From the NCBI RefSeq assembly GCF_013204845.1, contig NZ_JABMKY010000001.1:718994-782993 (forward strand): a stretch of 64,000 nucleotides of DNA. Direction: 5' to 3'. The position numbers and the translations under genes were made by a program. Positions within the stretch are counted from its first letter, which is position 1. The number at the start of each line of letters is the position of its first letter. The notes below the pieces were generated by a model. That model was not told where the DNA came from. It saw nothing but the letters and a program-made list of their open reading frames with translations, and ran no database searches. The stretch comes from Paenibacillus qinlingensis. GTDB lineage: Bacteria; Bacillota; Bacilli; Paenibacillales; NBRC-103111. This document shows positions 8,413 through 18,600 of the stretch, piece by piece.

Positions 8413-8601
8413 TTAACTGGAAATTATACATCTATTTCAGTAGAATTTACCAAATAAATTGGATTAACTGGATTTTATGTAGCTAATTCTGCCCATTCTA
8501 CCCAATACGGCCAAATTGGCACTATTTAGCTGTAGATTTTCCATCTATTCGGCAAAACCAAGGATTTTCCGAAGATTTAACTACATAGAATCCATCTATT
8601 T
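8413..8601. repeat. Dispersed four-unit intergenic element, copy A
   Basis: Four related ~25-bp units begin at 8413 (TTAACTGG), 8464 (TTAACTGG), 8526 (TTAGCTGT) and 8577 (TTAACTAC), spacing 51/62/51 bp. Each runs as TTARCTGKA-N-CATCTATT or -TAGCTAAT. Copies with identical spacing lie at 26399 and 55750. It sits between the convergent AraC and PhyH genes; nothing else is evident in 8308-8626. Confidence 0.8.
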
Positions 8602-8626
8602 CATTTTGGTACGTGAGCATCGACAA

Positions 8627-8673
8627 CAAAAAAGCCGTTCCCCCATAGATTCATCTACTTGGAGGAACAGCCT
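8627..8673 (-). terminator. Terminator of PhyH gene 8707-9615
   Basis: On the minus strand GGCTGTTCC pairs with GGAACGGCT around an 18-base loop and is followed by a T run (8627-8633). It lies 35 bases beyond the stop. Confidence 0.75.
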
Positions 8674-8706
8674 CATCTTTACCTGTCTTACCTGTCTCTA
8701 CTTTAC

Positions 8707-9615
8707 TTACGCACGCCAATAATCAGAATGCGCATAGCGATACGTCTTCGGCGCTTGCTTCGTCCCTATCGCGAACGCGCCTTTTGGCTGATAGTCATAC
8801 GGAGTTTCTCCTGCCGTATAGGCGGCTTCTTTGCGCTTTTGGATACAATCGACGAGCATATGCTGCTTCAACGATAGATACTCTAACGTATGCGGTCCAA
8901 ATTCCGCTTCGATTTCGCCTGGGCGGAATTCGTAATACACCGTACGGCGAAGCGCGTTGCCATCTCCCTCAGGTGAACCATGCAGCAGCTGAATATTGTG
9001 GAATATGACATCCCCAGGGTTCATTGGCACCGGTACAGCATCGCTGACATCGAAACCAGGCAACGCGCAGCGTTCCTCGGCAGCGTCAGCTGCCCAATGG
9101 TTCGAACCAGGAATAACCCACAAGCATGACTTGAGATCCGCCTCATCCAAATAGAAATCCACATTGAAGATCGGACGCGGATCTGTGCAGCCTACTGGCA
9201 CAGCAGAGTCTCGATGCCAAGGCACGCTGGCCGCTTGATTCGGGATTTTCACCACTAAGGAATCCCAGGTAGGAATGAAATTAATCCCTTGAATCTTGGC
9301 AACAGATCGCAGGATAAACGGATGGGCAAGCAATACCTTATTCGCTTCTTGCTTGTCGATAATAAACTCTGTCCGCCAATATTTGCGTTCACCATTTTTC
9401 CTCACACGGTACATATAATCCTGGTCATCGCTTCCAGCCATCCCAATGTCTACGGCCTTCATCGTTTGCTCCTGGAGGAGTCGAAGCTCCTCTCCAACTA
9501 CCACATTGCGTATAACCAGAAAACCATTATCCAAGAAAAATTGTGCTTGTTCACTCGTAATTTCGTCTTGCAGCAAAGCATCAGGTTCGGGTATGTGAAT
9601 CTTTTGTTGGCTCAT
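8707..9615 (-). CDS. Phytanoyl-CoA dioxygenase (PhyH) family protein
   Basis: 302 residues, typical of the family. The Fe(II) ligands are visible: H134-R-D136 in VPWHRDSAVP and H212 in LLHGSPEGDGN; the Arg pair after it (LRRTVYYEF) is the likely 2-oxoglutarate contact. These enzymes hydroxylate an unactivated carbon using O2 and 2-oxoglutarate; the substrate here is not evident. An AGGAGG site lies just upstream of the ATG. It is a cytoplasmic enzyme with no signal peptide. It is paired with the AraC gene at 7214-8068 and is the second of three PhyH genes in the window. Confidence 0.9.
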   Translation of the reverse strand: MSQQKIHIPEPDALLQDEITSEQAQFFLDNGFLVIRNVVVGEELRLLQEQTMKAVDIGMAGSDDQDYMYRVRKNGERKYWRTEFIIDKQEANKVLLAHPFILRSVAKIQGINFIPTWDSLVVKIPNQAASVPWHRDSAVPVGCTDPRPIFNVDFYLDEADLKSCLWVIPGSNHWAADAAEERCALPGFDVSDAVPVPMNPGDVIFHNIQLLHGSPEGDGNALRRTVYYEFRPGEIEAEFGPHTLEYLSLKQHMLVDCIQKRKEAAYTAGETPYDYQPKGAFAIGTKQAPKTYRYAHSDYWRA

Positions 9616-9677
9616 GCGAACAACCTCCTCAAATAACTTTCATACCTTTACTTTACTGCATCGGTTTACGAAAATCT

Positions 9678-10475
9678 TTAGTCTAAACAGGCATTTTGGT
9701 TGCCAAAAGCACTCTGTCCACTTTGATATTCTTTTGGCGTCATACCGACGGACTTTTTGAACAACTTCGTGAAATAAACCGGATCTGAGTAACCTACAAG
9801 CGAGCCTACTTCATACATTTTCACATCCGGATAATCCTCCAAGATATGCTTTGCTTTCACGATTCGCAAATCAGTCACGTAGTCGGTGATCGTCTTGTTC
9901 GTTTCCCTTTTAAACAACTTGCATAAATAACTAGGATTCAAACCTACTTTAGCGGAGAGCTCATTCAACTCAAAGGCTTGATTAAGATCAGACTCCAACA
10001 TGCGAATCACATCCGCAATGATTTGCTTCTTGTGCACCTTAGCCTCGGCAGGTACGTGTTCGGAAATTTCCTTTTCAGTTGAATCCAACACCGCAAACTG
10101 CTCCCCAACTCGCTTCAAAACCTGAAATAAATCCTTCTTATTCACTGGCTTCGACAAATATTCTTCTACACCGAATCGAATGGCTTGACGCGCGTACTCG
10201 AATTCATTAAATCCACTTAAGAGAATAATATGAGCATCCGGATAATCCGCCCTTGTTCGCTCGATTAGCTTCATACCGTCCATCATGGGCATTTTGATAT
10301 CGGTCAAAAGTATCTTGCAATCCGCAGCGTCCCAGCCACTCATTTTATCCATCGCTTGAATCCCATTCGCGCATAACCCTACAATTTCAATAGGCAAATC
10401 CATCGCCTCAACCATGGCTTGAAGACCTAACCGAATCCGCTGCTCATCATCCACTATCAACATTTTCATCGTCAT
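9678..10475 (-). CDS. YesN-type response regulator (REC plus AraC DNA-binding domain)
   Basis: 265 residues, compact for the YesN type because the middle linker is short. The receiver domain is residues 3-125 with D59 (KILLTDIKMP) as the phosphorylation site, acidic pair DD at 9-10 and K109 region (YLSKPVNKKDL). The C-terminal AraC module (about 155-255) has both helix-turn-helix motifs (FELNELSAKVGLNPSYLCKLF; KMYEVGSLVGYSDPVYFTKLF). Its ATG lies two bases beyond the kinase stop, with AGGAGAG inside the kinase end, so the two are co-translated. It likely activates the sugar importer and GH5 genes next door. Confidence 0.93.
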   Translation of the reverse strand: MTMKMLIVDDEQRIRLGLQAMVEAMDLPIEIVGLCANGIQAMDKMSGWDAADCKILLTDIKMPMMDGMKLIERTRADYPDAHIILLSGFNEFEYARQAIRFGVEEYLSKPVNKKDLFQVLKRVGEQFAVLDSTEKEISEHVPAEAKVHKKQIIADVIRMLESDLNQAFELNELSAKVGLNPSYLCKLFKRETNKTITDYVTDLRIVKAKHILEDYPDVKMYEVGSLVGYSDPVYFTKLFKKSVGMTPKEYQSGQSAFGNQNACLD

Positions 10476-12257
10476 CTATGCGCTCTCCTTCCATGCTTCC
10501 AGAACGGGTAGGACAATCGTTACGGCCGTGCCAACCTCGATTTCACTGCTCACTTGCAAACCATATGACGCACCATATTGCAAAATAATTCGCTCATTCA
10601 CGTTGGCTATCCCGATGTTATTACGATTTTCTTGCCGCAAGCCTTGCATCGCATTTCGAATAATTTTCAACTGCGTATCTTCCATGCCACACCCATTATC
10701 CCGAACGGTAAAATAGATCGCTTGCTTATCCACGTAAGAACTAATCGTAATTAAACAATTCTCTTCTTTCATTTCAAAACCATGGAGAATCGCATTTTCC
10801 ACGATGGGTTGAAATAACAGTTTAATAACCGGGTAGCTCAGATGAGCCTCGCTAATGTTTAACTCCAGCTGAATATCTTTAGAGAATCGAAAGTTTTGCA
10901 GCGCCAAATACTTCTCCAAATGATCCAGTTCCTTATGAATCGTCACTTGATCCGTCCCGCGCAATATGCCATACCTCAGCAACTCTCCCAAATTGTAGGT
11001 CATTTCCGAAATCTCGTAATCTCGTTTCACTTCGGCCGTCATACGGATCACTTCCAGCGTGTTATAGATGAAATGCGGGTTAATTTGATGCTGCAGTGAC
11101 CTTAGTTCAGCCTCCCGTTTGCGATTTTGCGTCTGATAGACTTCTTCCACCAGCTCATTGATTCTTCTAATCATATTATTAAAATGCTTCGCCAGTATGC
11201 CAAACTCGTCCGAATACTTCACCGGAATTTGAACGTCTAGATTCTCCTTGTTAACCTGTTTCATGGTCCTCATTAAAGTTCGCAATGGCCGCGTCAACGC
11301 GATGGCAATAATTGCTGAAGTCACTAAGGCCACTGTAATCGAAAGCAAGACGAGAATCATAGTGAAATCCCGCGTGACCCGCGTCTCTTCTGTCAGATGA
11401 TCCACAGGTATGAACACAATCTGCTTCCAACCCGTTACTTCTGACGTTGTATATGAGGTTAAATATGACTTCCCTTCGATCGTCACCTTGAAGCTGCCTT
11501 GTGCACCTACGGCTTTTTGTACGAGCTCATTGCTAGCCACATTGGTTGAAATCCATTTCTGCTCGCTATCATAGATCACGGTATTCTGATCATCAAGTAC
11601 CATGGTCCGGCCTTTAGTGACCTCATCCAGCTCGCGGACGGCATCACCAATGACTTGAATTCTGGAGTCAAAGATGATCATGCCAATGCCTTCCAAGGAG
11701 TTCGTATTCTTCAATTCTCGGGCAATCGAAAAATAATATTTATTCGTCTGACCAACGGTTATTTTCTGTGTGGAGATTATAATGGAAGAGCCTTGCGCAT
11801 TCCGCACTTGTTGTCGTAAATCAACGGCCTGCTGCCGAATGTCGGCCCGAATTGTATCATTTTTGGTACTGTCGTACATGTTGCCATAATTATCGAATAT
11901 GTACACGGACTCCGTATCATTTTTTAAACTGTTCAAGCCTTTGACGAAGTTCTGGAGGCGGTTATTTTCTTCTACCGTTTTATTCGGATTAGCTAGCGAC
12001 TCCTGAATATCCTGCATATAAATCTGGCTGCCCGTCACACGCTTAATATCCGAGACGTACTGGTCTACCCGCTCCAAAATTTTCTGTGAAATCTGGTTTA
12101 CGTAGAGAGCCGTATTCTTTTCAATAGATTTGGAATAACTCGCATAAGAGATCATTGAGATTGTAACAATTGGCACTGTGATCAAAATAACAAACACCGT
12201 AATCAGCTTCTGAGTCAGTGATAATCTTACAATCCAATGCCATATATCGCTTAGCAC
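10476..12257 (-). CDS. YesM-type sensor histidine kinase
   Basis: 593 residues. Two membrane segments (about 16-38 and 295-320) flank a large extracellular sensor domain. A HAMP domain follows, then the His_kinase domain with phospho-acceptor His in LQHQINPHFIYNTLEVIR, and an HATPase domain (N box VENAILHGFEM, G box DNGCGM, then NIGIANVNERI). This layout is typical of kinases that sense extracellular oligosaccharides in Bacillota. The start is a GTG at 12257 with GGGGGGAA upstream. Its partner regulator is immediately downstream and an ABC sugar importer immediately upstream. Confidence 0.93.
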   Translation of the reverse strand: MLSDIWHWIVRLSLTQKLITVFVILITVPIVTISMISYASYSKSIEKNTALYVNQISQKILERVDQYVSDIKRVTGSQIYMQDIQESLANPNKTVEENNRLQNFVKGLNSLKNDTESVYIFDNYGNMYDSTKNDTIRADIRQQAVDLRQQVRNAQGSSIIISTQKITVGQTNKYYFSIARELKNTNSLEGIGMIIFDSRIQVIGDAVRELDEVTKGRTMVLDDQNTVIYDSEQKWISTNVASNELVQKAVGAQGSFKVTIEGKSYLTSYTTSEVTGWKQIVFIPVDHLTEETRVTRDFTMILVLLSITVALVTSAIIAIALTRPLRTLMRTMKQVNKENLDVQIPVKYSDEFGILAKHFNNMIRRINELVEEVYQTQNRKREAELRSLQHQINPHFIYNTLEVIRMTAEVKRDYEISEMTYNLGELLRYGILRGTDQVTIHKELDHLEKYLALQNFRFSKDIQLELNISEAHLSYPVIKLLFQPIVENAILHGFEMKEENCLITISSYVDKQAIYFTVRDNGCGMEDTQLKIIRNAMQGLRQENRNNIGIANVNERIILQYGASYGLQVSSEIEVGTAVTIVLPVLEAWKESA

Positions 12258-12318
12258 AATAGGTTCCCCCCAGCTCTTTCACAGGAATGTAAGCCCTTTC
12301 TTTATTAAATCCAAGAAA

Positions 12319-12353
12319 ACCCATGGCTCTCAAATAAGAGCCTTGGGTTACTA
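12319..12353 (-). terminator. Terminator between importer operon and YesM/YesN pair
   Basis: Arms ACCCATGGCTCT (12319-12330) and AGAGCCTTGGGT (12337-12348) with a 6-base loop, followed on the minus strand by TTTTCTTGG (about 12310-12318). It separates the permease gene from the kinase gene. Confidence 0.7.
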
Positions 12354-12388
12354 TTTCGACTCGCCAGCAGCGGTGTCCTGCTAGCTTT

Positions 12389-13216
12389 TCATTTCACTGA
12401 TCCGTTCGTAATTCCGGAGAAAATGTACCTCTGCAGGAACAAATACAATAAGACCGTCGGAAGTAAGATGATAAGGATGGCCGCACAGATCAATTGCCAC
12501 TCTGCGCTATTCGTACCTGTAAATTTCATCAGGGTGGTCGAAACAACACCTAATTTCTGTGAAGGCATATACAAATATGGCGTGTACATATCGTTATAAA
12601 TCGAAATTGTTTTTAAGATAATGACCGTTGAAATAGCTGGTGTCAATAGGGGGATGATTATCCTGTAGAAGATGCCATACAGTGACAGCCCTTCAATCAT
12701 CGCGTTCTCATCTAACTCATAAGGAATATTGCGAATAAATTGAAGCAGAATGTAAATTTGAACAACGTCTGCACCAATGTACAAGAGCACTGGGGCAAAA
12801 TGCGTGTTGAATAATCCTAACCATTTGATAATGGAGAAAATGGCCACCTGTGTCGTGATCGCTGGAATAATCGCTGCCCCGGTATAGAGACCAAGAATGA
12901 GGAAGCGACCAGGGAATTTAAAGCGCCCAAGCACGTACGCCACCATTGTTCCCATGACGATATTCCCGATCAAGGATAAACCAATCACAATTGTCGTATT
13001 CAGAAACGCTTGCCCGAGATTCCCTCGTTCAAACACGATCTGGAAATTCTCAAAATTCAGAAAGGAGTTCGGCAGTGAAAACGCGCTGGACATGCCATAT
13101 TCCTTGCTCCCCTTAAATGCATTTACACACAAGATATACAAGGGGAAAAAGATAATCAGGCTCGCGAAGGACAAAAGCACATATTTCACTGTCGATGAGA
13201 TCGGTCTTGGTTTCAT
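12389..13216 (-). CDS. Sugar ABC transporter permease (LplC/YtcP, MalG-type)
   Basis: 275 residues from the ATG at 13216, which has a perfect GGAGGAG 7 bases upstream; a longer in-frame start at 13243 would overlap the preceding gene. Six membrane segments are visible. The cytoplasmic EAA-type loop is DENAMIEGLSLYGIFYRIIIPLL, the contact point for the ATPase. It forms the importer channel with the permease encoded just upstream (4-base gap). No ATPase gene accompanies the operon, as is common for CUT1 importers in Bacillota that share an MsmX-type ATPase. Confidence 0.92.
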   Translation of the reverse strand: MKPRPISSTVKYVLLSFASLIIFFPLYILCVNAFKGSKEYGMSSAFSLPNSFLNFENFQIVFERGNLGQAFLNTTIVIGLSLIGNIVMGTMVAYVLGRFKFPGRFLILGLYTGAAIIPAITTQVAIFSIIKWLGLFNTHFAPVLLYIGADVVQIYILLQFIRNIPYELDENAMIEGLSLYGIFYRIIIPLLTPAISTVIILKTISIYNDMYTPYLYMPSQKLGVVSTTLMKFTGTNSAEWQLICAAILIILLPTVLLYLFLQRYIFSGITNGSVK

Positions 13217-13220
13217 GGTG

Positions 13221-14090
13221 TCACTCCTCCTTTCCTCCAACAATTCTGCGTTGTGCAGATACTACGACAATCACGACGATCATCAGTAGCACACTCATCG
13301 CAGAAGCGAGTCCAAAGTTATTATATTGAAACGCGGTCTCCACTGTTTGCTGAACATATGTTTTACTTGCCGCCAAAGGGCCACCTTTGGTTAAGACGAA
13401 AGGAAGGTCGAATACCTCCAAAGCCCCAATTACAGTCAGAAACAGATTAAGCTCGATAATTTTCCTCATACCAGGTATTGTGATGTAGCGAAGCACTTGG
13501 AGTCTTCGTGCGCCGTCTATTTTAGCTGCTTCATAAATATCCTCAGGGAGTGATTGCAATGCCCCTAAGTACACAACCATATTGAAACCCATAAATTTCC
13601 ACACGCCAATTGAAGCTAGTGATACGTTGACAAGTCCTGGCTTACCTAACCAGGAGATAGGATCCATGCCTAGCAAACTTAAAAAATAATTCAAGGAACC
13701 TGTGTTGGTATCGAACACATAGCCAAACATGAACGCTACAGCAACTCCATTCATAATGTAGGGCAGGAATAATACCGTCCGAAATATGTTACGTCCTTTG
13801 AGCTTACTGTTCAACATGACCGCGAAGAAAAAGGCTACAATATTTTGCAAGATGCCACCTACGAAGTAAGCAACGTTATGGAGGAAAACATAGAGAACTT
13901 CCATATTTCCCATAATCTCTTTGTAATTTGAAAATCCAACCCACGTTTTAACCGGTGTTAATCCATCCCACGATGTAAAGCTTAGATAAATAAGTCTCAA
14001 AGCTGGATAGTAGGTAAAAGTCAAAAGCAGCGTGAGTGGCACGATAAGGAACGATACTATTAAGGTAATTTTTTGTTGTTGGTAGCTCAT
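13221..14090 (-). CDS. Sugar ABC transporter permease (LplB/UgpA, MalF-type)
   Basis: 289 residues from the second ATG (14090); GAGG is 7 bases upstream of it but almost touches the first ATG at 14096. Six membrane segments. The EAA loop reads YEAAKIDGARRLQVLRYITIPGM, a good match to the family. It follows the binding-protein gene after a terminator-like hairpin, so it is probably expressed at a lower level than the binding protein. Works with the permease encoded just downstream. Confidence 0.92.
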   Translation of the reverse strand: MSYQQQKITLIVSFLIVPLTLLLTFTYYPALRLIYLSFTSWDGLTPVKTWVGFSNYKEIMGNMEVLYVFLHNVAYFVGGILQNIVAFFFAVMLNSKLKGRNIFRTVLFLPYIMNGVAVAFMFGYVFDTNTGSLNYFLSLLGMDPISWLGKPGLVNVSLASIGVWKFMGFNMVVYLGALQSLPEDIYEAAKIDGARRLQVLRYITIPGMRKIIELNLFLTVIGALEVFDLPFVLTKGGPLAASKTYVQQTVETAFQYNNFGLASAMSVLLMIVVIVVVSAQRRIVGGKEE

Positions 14091-14118
14091 CTCCATACCT
14101 CATTGCTCTTTAATTTGA

Positions 14119-14161
14119 AAAAGAGGACTGAATGTTTGCGAACTATCATTCAGCCCTCTTA
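14119..14161 (-). terminator. Partial terminator between binding protein and permease genes
   Basis: Arms AAGAGG(G)CTGAATG and CATTCAG(T)CCTCTT, followed by TTTTTC on the minus strand. It sits between the solute-binding protein stop (14172) and the permease start. Such attenuators commonly keep binding protein in excess over the channel. Confidence 0.8.
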
Positions 14162-14171
14162 CGCTTAACGC

Positions 14172-15500
14172 TTACTTACCGAGCGCTTTCTTCGCTTCTA
14201 CCCATTTTTTGTTGTACTTATCAAATACTTTGGCTACATCCGTTACCGCTACTTCTTGGGCGATATCGTTCAAGTCGATTTGTGCTTTGTTTTGGATCGC
14301 CATAGCATCACTGTTATCCGCAGCGATTTCAACGAAGTTCAAATCTTTCGTAGCTAAGAAGTCAGACAATTGTGTAACCGAGGACTTCTTATCCTTCAAG
14401 GATGGAATGAAGCCAGCGAAATCATCATAACCGGAATCCTCAATTAACCATTTCACGAAAGCTTTCGCTGTTTTGAGGTTTTTACTGTTTTTGCTAACGG
14501 CATAGAAATAGTCAGGTGTCATTAGCGTAGTCAATTTCCCTGAGTTATCGAATGGCATTGGGAAGAAGCCTACATTAGCACTTTCCGTACCATTTTCTAT
14601 CACTTGTGGAATAACCCAGTTCGGCAAGAGGTACATCGCCATTTTACCAGAGGCTACATCCTTCTTGGATTGTTCCCAGTTGGAAGAGTTGATATCTTTC
14701 TCCACATAACCCTTGCCAATCATTGTTTTGAGAATACCTAGTGACTTGGCGAAGGCACCATTCGGGTCAAAAGCGTTCTCCTGCTTAATGCGATCATTCC
14801 AGAAGTTCGGATTGCCGGACATCGCTACTGCTACGTGCTGCCATGTGTAGAGCGGCCATTTGTCCTTGTAGTTTGTTGCCAGAGGCACAATCCCCTTCGC
14901 TTTCAGCTTGTCGGATGCGGCATAGAATTCATCGAGTGTCTTCGGAAGCGCTGTGATGCCGGCATCAGCGAAGGCTTTTTTGTTATACACAATCCCTGTT
15001 GTGGAACCGCCTGTTACGAGACCATAGGTGCCACCGTTCGCTGTTTTGTAGTCTTTAAAGCGGATTTTATCATTCAGACCGAGATCATCCAGCGGGGCAA
15101 AATAATCAGGAAGCTGTGTATTCGGAATGTTCGGAATCAATACAACGTCCGGCACTTCCGCCGTGGCCAAGCGTAATTTGATAGCCGCTTCATAATCCTT
15201 CAGCGCTTCGAACTCCACGTCCGCATTCGGGTATTTCTTTTTGAACGCTTCGCGATAATCTTTCAGCTTGGTATCAATTAGATCTGTACGGTTCGTTGCA
15301 AATACAATCTTTCCTTTAATATCATCATTCGGGTTCGCTGCTTTGGGAGCCTCCGTCGCTGGAGCTGGAGTAGCCGCTGCCGTCGTAGCTTTGGCTGCAG
15401 GTGTTGGGCTTGCTGTCGTTGTTGTTGTTTCTGATCCGCATGCTGCGAGTAAAGTGGTCAGTAAACAAATTGATGTTGTGGCTACTAATGTCTTCTTCAT
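14172..15500 (-). CDS. Extracellular sugar-binding lipoprotein of ABC importer
   Basis: 442 residues. A lipoprotein signal ends in LLAACG with lipidation at C21. A Thr/Ala/Pro-rich tether (about 24-58) leads to a type-1 solute-binding domain of the UgpB/MalE family (KGKIVFATNRTDL; PDYFAPLDDLGLNDK; MAMYLLPNWVIPQVIENG; NVGFFPMPFD). It sits on the outer face of the membrane and delivers oligosaccharides to the two permeases downstream. GGGGGAAATAGG precedes the ATG. A cre-like dyad lies 27 bases upstream. The substrate is unproven; the adjacent GH5 genes suggest beta-linked oligosaccharides such as manno- or glucooligomers. Confidence 0.93.
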   Translation of the reverse strand: MKKTLVATTSICLLTTLLAACGSETTTTTASPTPAAKATTAAATPAPATEAPKAANPNDDIKGKIVFATNRTDLIDTKLKDYREAFKKKYPNADVEFEALKDYEAAIKLRLATAEVPDVVLIPNIPNTQLPDYFAPLDDLGLNDKIRFKDYKTANGGTYGLVTGGSTTGIVYNKKAFADAGITALPKTLDEFYAASDKLKAKGIVPLATNYKDKWPLYTWQHVAVAMSGNPNFWNDRIKQENAFDPNGAFAKSLGILKTMIGKGYVEKDINSSNWEQSKKDVASGKMAMYLLPNWVIPQVIENGTESANVGFFPMPFDNSGKLTTLMTPDYFYAVSKNSKNLKTAKAFVKWLIEDSGYDDFAGFIPSLKDKKSSVTQLSDFLATKDLNFVEIAADNSDAMAIQNKAQIDLNDIAQEVAVTDVAKVFDKYNKKWVEAKKALGK

Positions 15501-15526
15501 CCTATTTCCCCCAATGAACTAGTTTG

Positions 15527-15539
15527 TGTAGCGCTTACA
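15527..15539 (-). promoter_or_regulatory. cre-like dyad before binding-protein gene
   Basis: On the minus strand TGTAAGCGCTACA. It resembles CcpA cre sites (TGNAARCGNWWNCA) with one base fewer. Nearly the same sequence precedes the secreted GH5 gene (26133-26146). Confidence 0.5.
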
Positions 15540-15660
15540 TTTTTATTATAAAACGTCCATGCGTTGAGTAAAATGGCACGCATTTGTTTTTCCTTGTACT
15601 GTATTTCCACTTTTCAGTGGGAAAGAGCCAAATTAATGGGGGCCGAAGCCCCCATTTCAC

Positions 15661-18600
15661 TCATTTTACAATATCGAGCTTATGCAGCAGATTATAGAAG
15701 ACCATGGCTGCCTCAGCACGCGTCGCAACAGCTTGAGGCCGGTAGGATCCGTCCGGATTGCCGCTTAACAAACCTGCGGCTGTTGCTAGACGAATGGATG
15801 CCTCTGCCCAAGAAGACATGGAAGCAGCGTCTGTGAATGTAAGTGTTGCAGCAGGCTTCACCGCCTGAGACAGCTTCGTTAATGCCAGCGCTCGGCTGAG
15901 CATGACTGCCATCTGCTCACGCGTAATGGTGGCATTCGGCTGGAAGCTGTGGTCTTCGAAGCCATCTACCAGACCTAACTCATTGGCAGCATGGATCACG
16001 GAGGCAAACCAATCATGTTCGGCTACATCCCTGAATTTGGCTTGCGATCCCTTCGACGGGACGATACCCATTGCTTTAACCAGCATCGTGGTAAACTCTG
16101 CTCGTGTAACTACACGATCTGGTGCGAACGTGGTGTCTGTCATGCCATTCAACAGCAGCTTGGAAGCTAAGGTTCCAATGGCAGTCTGAGCCCAATGTGT
16201 ACCTGGGACATCTGTGAAATTCACTTGATGGGAAACAACGGCATACACGCTATTCCCATTTCTGCTAATTATCGCTTCTACCCCATCGGCTTGGGGCTGG
16301 AAGGATGCAGGAACGAACGTCATAGCGCCTGTTTGTTCGTCAATAACGACAACAGTAGCAGATGACAGGTCGCTAACGCTGTTCGTGAAGACGCTCCGAG
16401 TGATGAATAACGACCCGAAATGTTCAATCTCGGTTTGTTTGCCTCCACTTGATACTATGAGGTGGAAAGACACCGGCGTACCGATTAGTGTGACGCCTTG
16501 CTTTTCAGCTGCTTTGCGAACTTGGTCAGCTTGCTCGGTGGATACAGGCATAATGGCGATATGCAGCGCTGCATCCCCAGAATCAGTACCTATCGCATTC
16601 AGAATGGCAGGGTTAGATAACATTTGGAGTGGGATCTCGTAAGAACCCGCTTCGTTTTGCAGTGTAACTACTGTCTTGCCGAGTGCAACAGGATTAGCTG
16701 CAAGTGCTTTGGACAGTAATGAAATTGGAATCACGACTTCATCCGTTTCCTTCGTGCTGTATGCCATAACAAGTGCCGTCCCTTGCTCTTTCGTCAACAG
16801 AAGCTCTAACGCCTTCTTCATCTCTGCTTCTTGCATAATGGCTTGACGCACGTTTTTTCCTTTGCTGTCGGTAACCGTTACGTGTTTGAAGGCCTCATTC
16901 GTCAACAAGATTTGATTGGCTTTATCCAAAATGGTTGGTCCAGGTATTGTACCCCCTGGTGAGGATGAGCTAGTATCTCCTGGATCTACCGGGCCAACAG
17001 GATCCACGGGATCAACTGGGTCCACGGGATCCACAGGATCTACTGGATCTACAGGATCCACAGGATCCACAGGGTCTACGGGATCGACTTCCTCCCCTGT
17101 TTTATAGACCTTAATCGTATCGAAATACAACGTTCCTTGCCCGATTGTACCTCCCGCTCCTTGATTCACATAAATTGAGAACTCTTTAATCGCATTCAAA
17201 TCGATGACTCCGTCTCCGCTAGAGCTCCATGGTGCTTTAGTAAACTTGCTAAATGGCAGCTTAATTACACTTGATTTGTCATCGCCAAGCTCGATATAAG
17301 ACTCCCATGCCGAACCGTCTTCCTCAAGGAATTGTATCGTCAATTTGCGATGGGACGCGTCCTTTTTCAACCAGAATCGTATGCCTTCATACGCTCTCCA
17401 GTCTAACGCATCGAGCTTTTTGTTCACGCCGGCAAAATTCTTAGCAGCCGTTGGCAGCTCATAGACATATTTCCCTCCAAAACGTCCTGCCTCTTTTTGA
17501 TCCGCCACAGGTGTGAAAGTAACGGTTCCACCGTCTTTGTTCGTCGAATAGGTGTCGCCAGCAACGAGTTCGCCACCGCCATAATAGTCAAAATCATCAA
17601 TCGTCGGCACTTGATCAATCGCGATTGAATCGATATAGATGGCATTCGCTCCCAGTTGCCCTGCACCTTGGTTTACAAAAATAGCATAGGATGCAATTTC
17701 AGCGCGATTGAGCTTACCGTCCCCTTTCGACCATGTGCGATTACGGGCGAAACCACCAAACGGAATTTGAACGACATTTGCTTCCGTTGAAGTCATCATC
17801 GTCTGCGCTTCCCAAATATCTCCGTCACTTTCTGTCAATTGGAACGTAAGTCCATGCCCCACTGTATCTGATTTTAACCAGAACGAAAGAGCGTTGCCTC
17901 CACCCGCTATATTCAGCTTCCCAAGTGTCCGTTTGACACCGGCATAACCTTTGGCAGCTGTCAATGTGTAGCTGAGTTTAAGCGCATGACCACCATCTTG
18001 TTTAACGTTATTTTCTAGGGAAGCTGTAATTTCAGCGCCGCCATCATCCCTTACATAATCAGCACGGACACCCGCATCAGTTGAATAGAAGTCGAAGTTA
18101 TCGATCTCACGAAGCGAAGCCGATTGAATATCGTCCAAATACAGCGCTCCTGCACCATTGCCAATAGAGCCTCTATCCACATAGATGGAAAATTCTGATA
18201 CAGACGTTAAATCGAGTTTCCCATCTACCGCCACGGATTGCCATCCTGCCAGATGGAAAGAACCAAAAGGAATCTTCATCAAGGTGCCATTCGTATGATT
18301 GACATATACCTTGGCTTCCCAATACTCGCCGGTAGCATCCTTTAATTGATACGTAACGCCCCGTCCAGCTTCCCCTGCTTTCATCCATAGCTGGATGCCA
18401 TTGTTTGCCGACCAATCCGCTCCTCCGATGGATTTGGTAACACCCGCGTATCCTTTGGCAGCAGTCAGATCAAAGGCAAGCTTGAGTCCAAATGCCCCCG
18501 ATTGCTTCGTCTCCGCATCCAAAGTTGCGGTAATGGCATCCCCACCCGAATTACGGTTATATTGGGCTTGCAACTTCGCATTATCTGAACCATAGTCTTC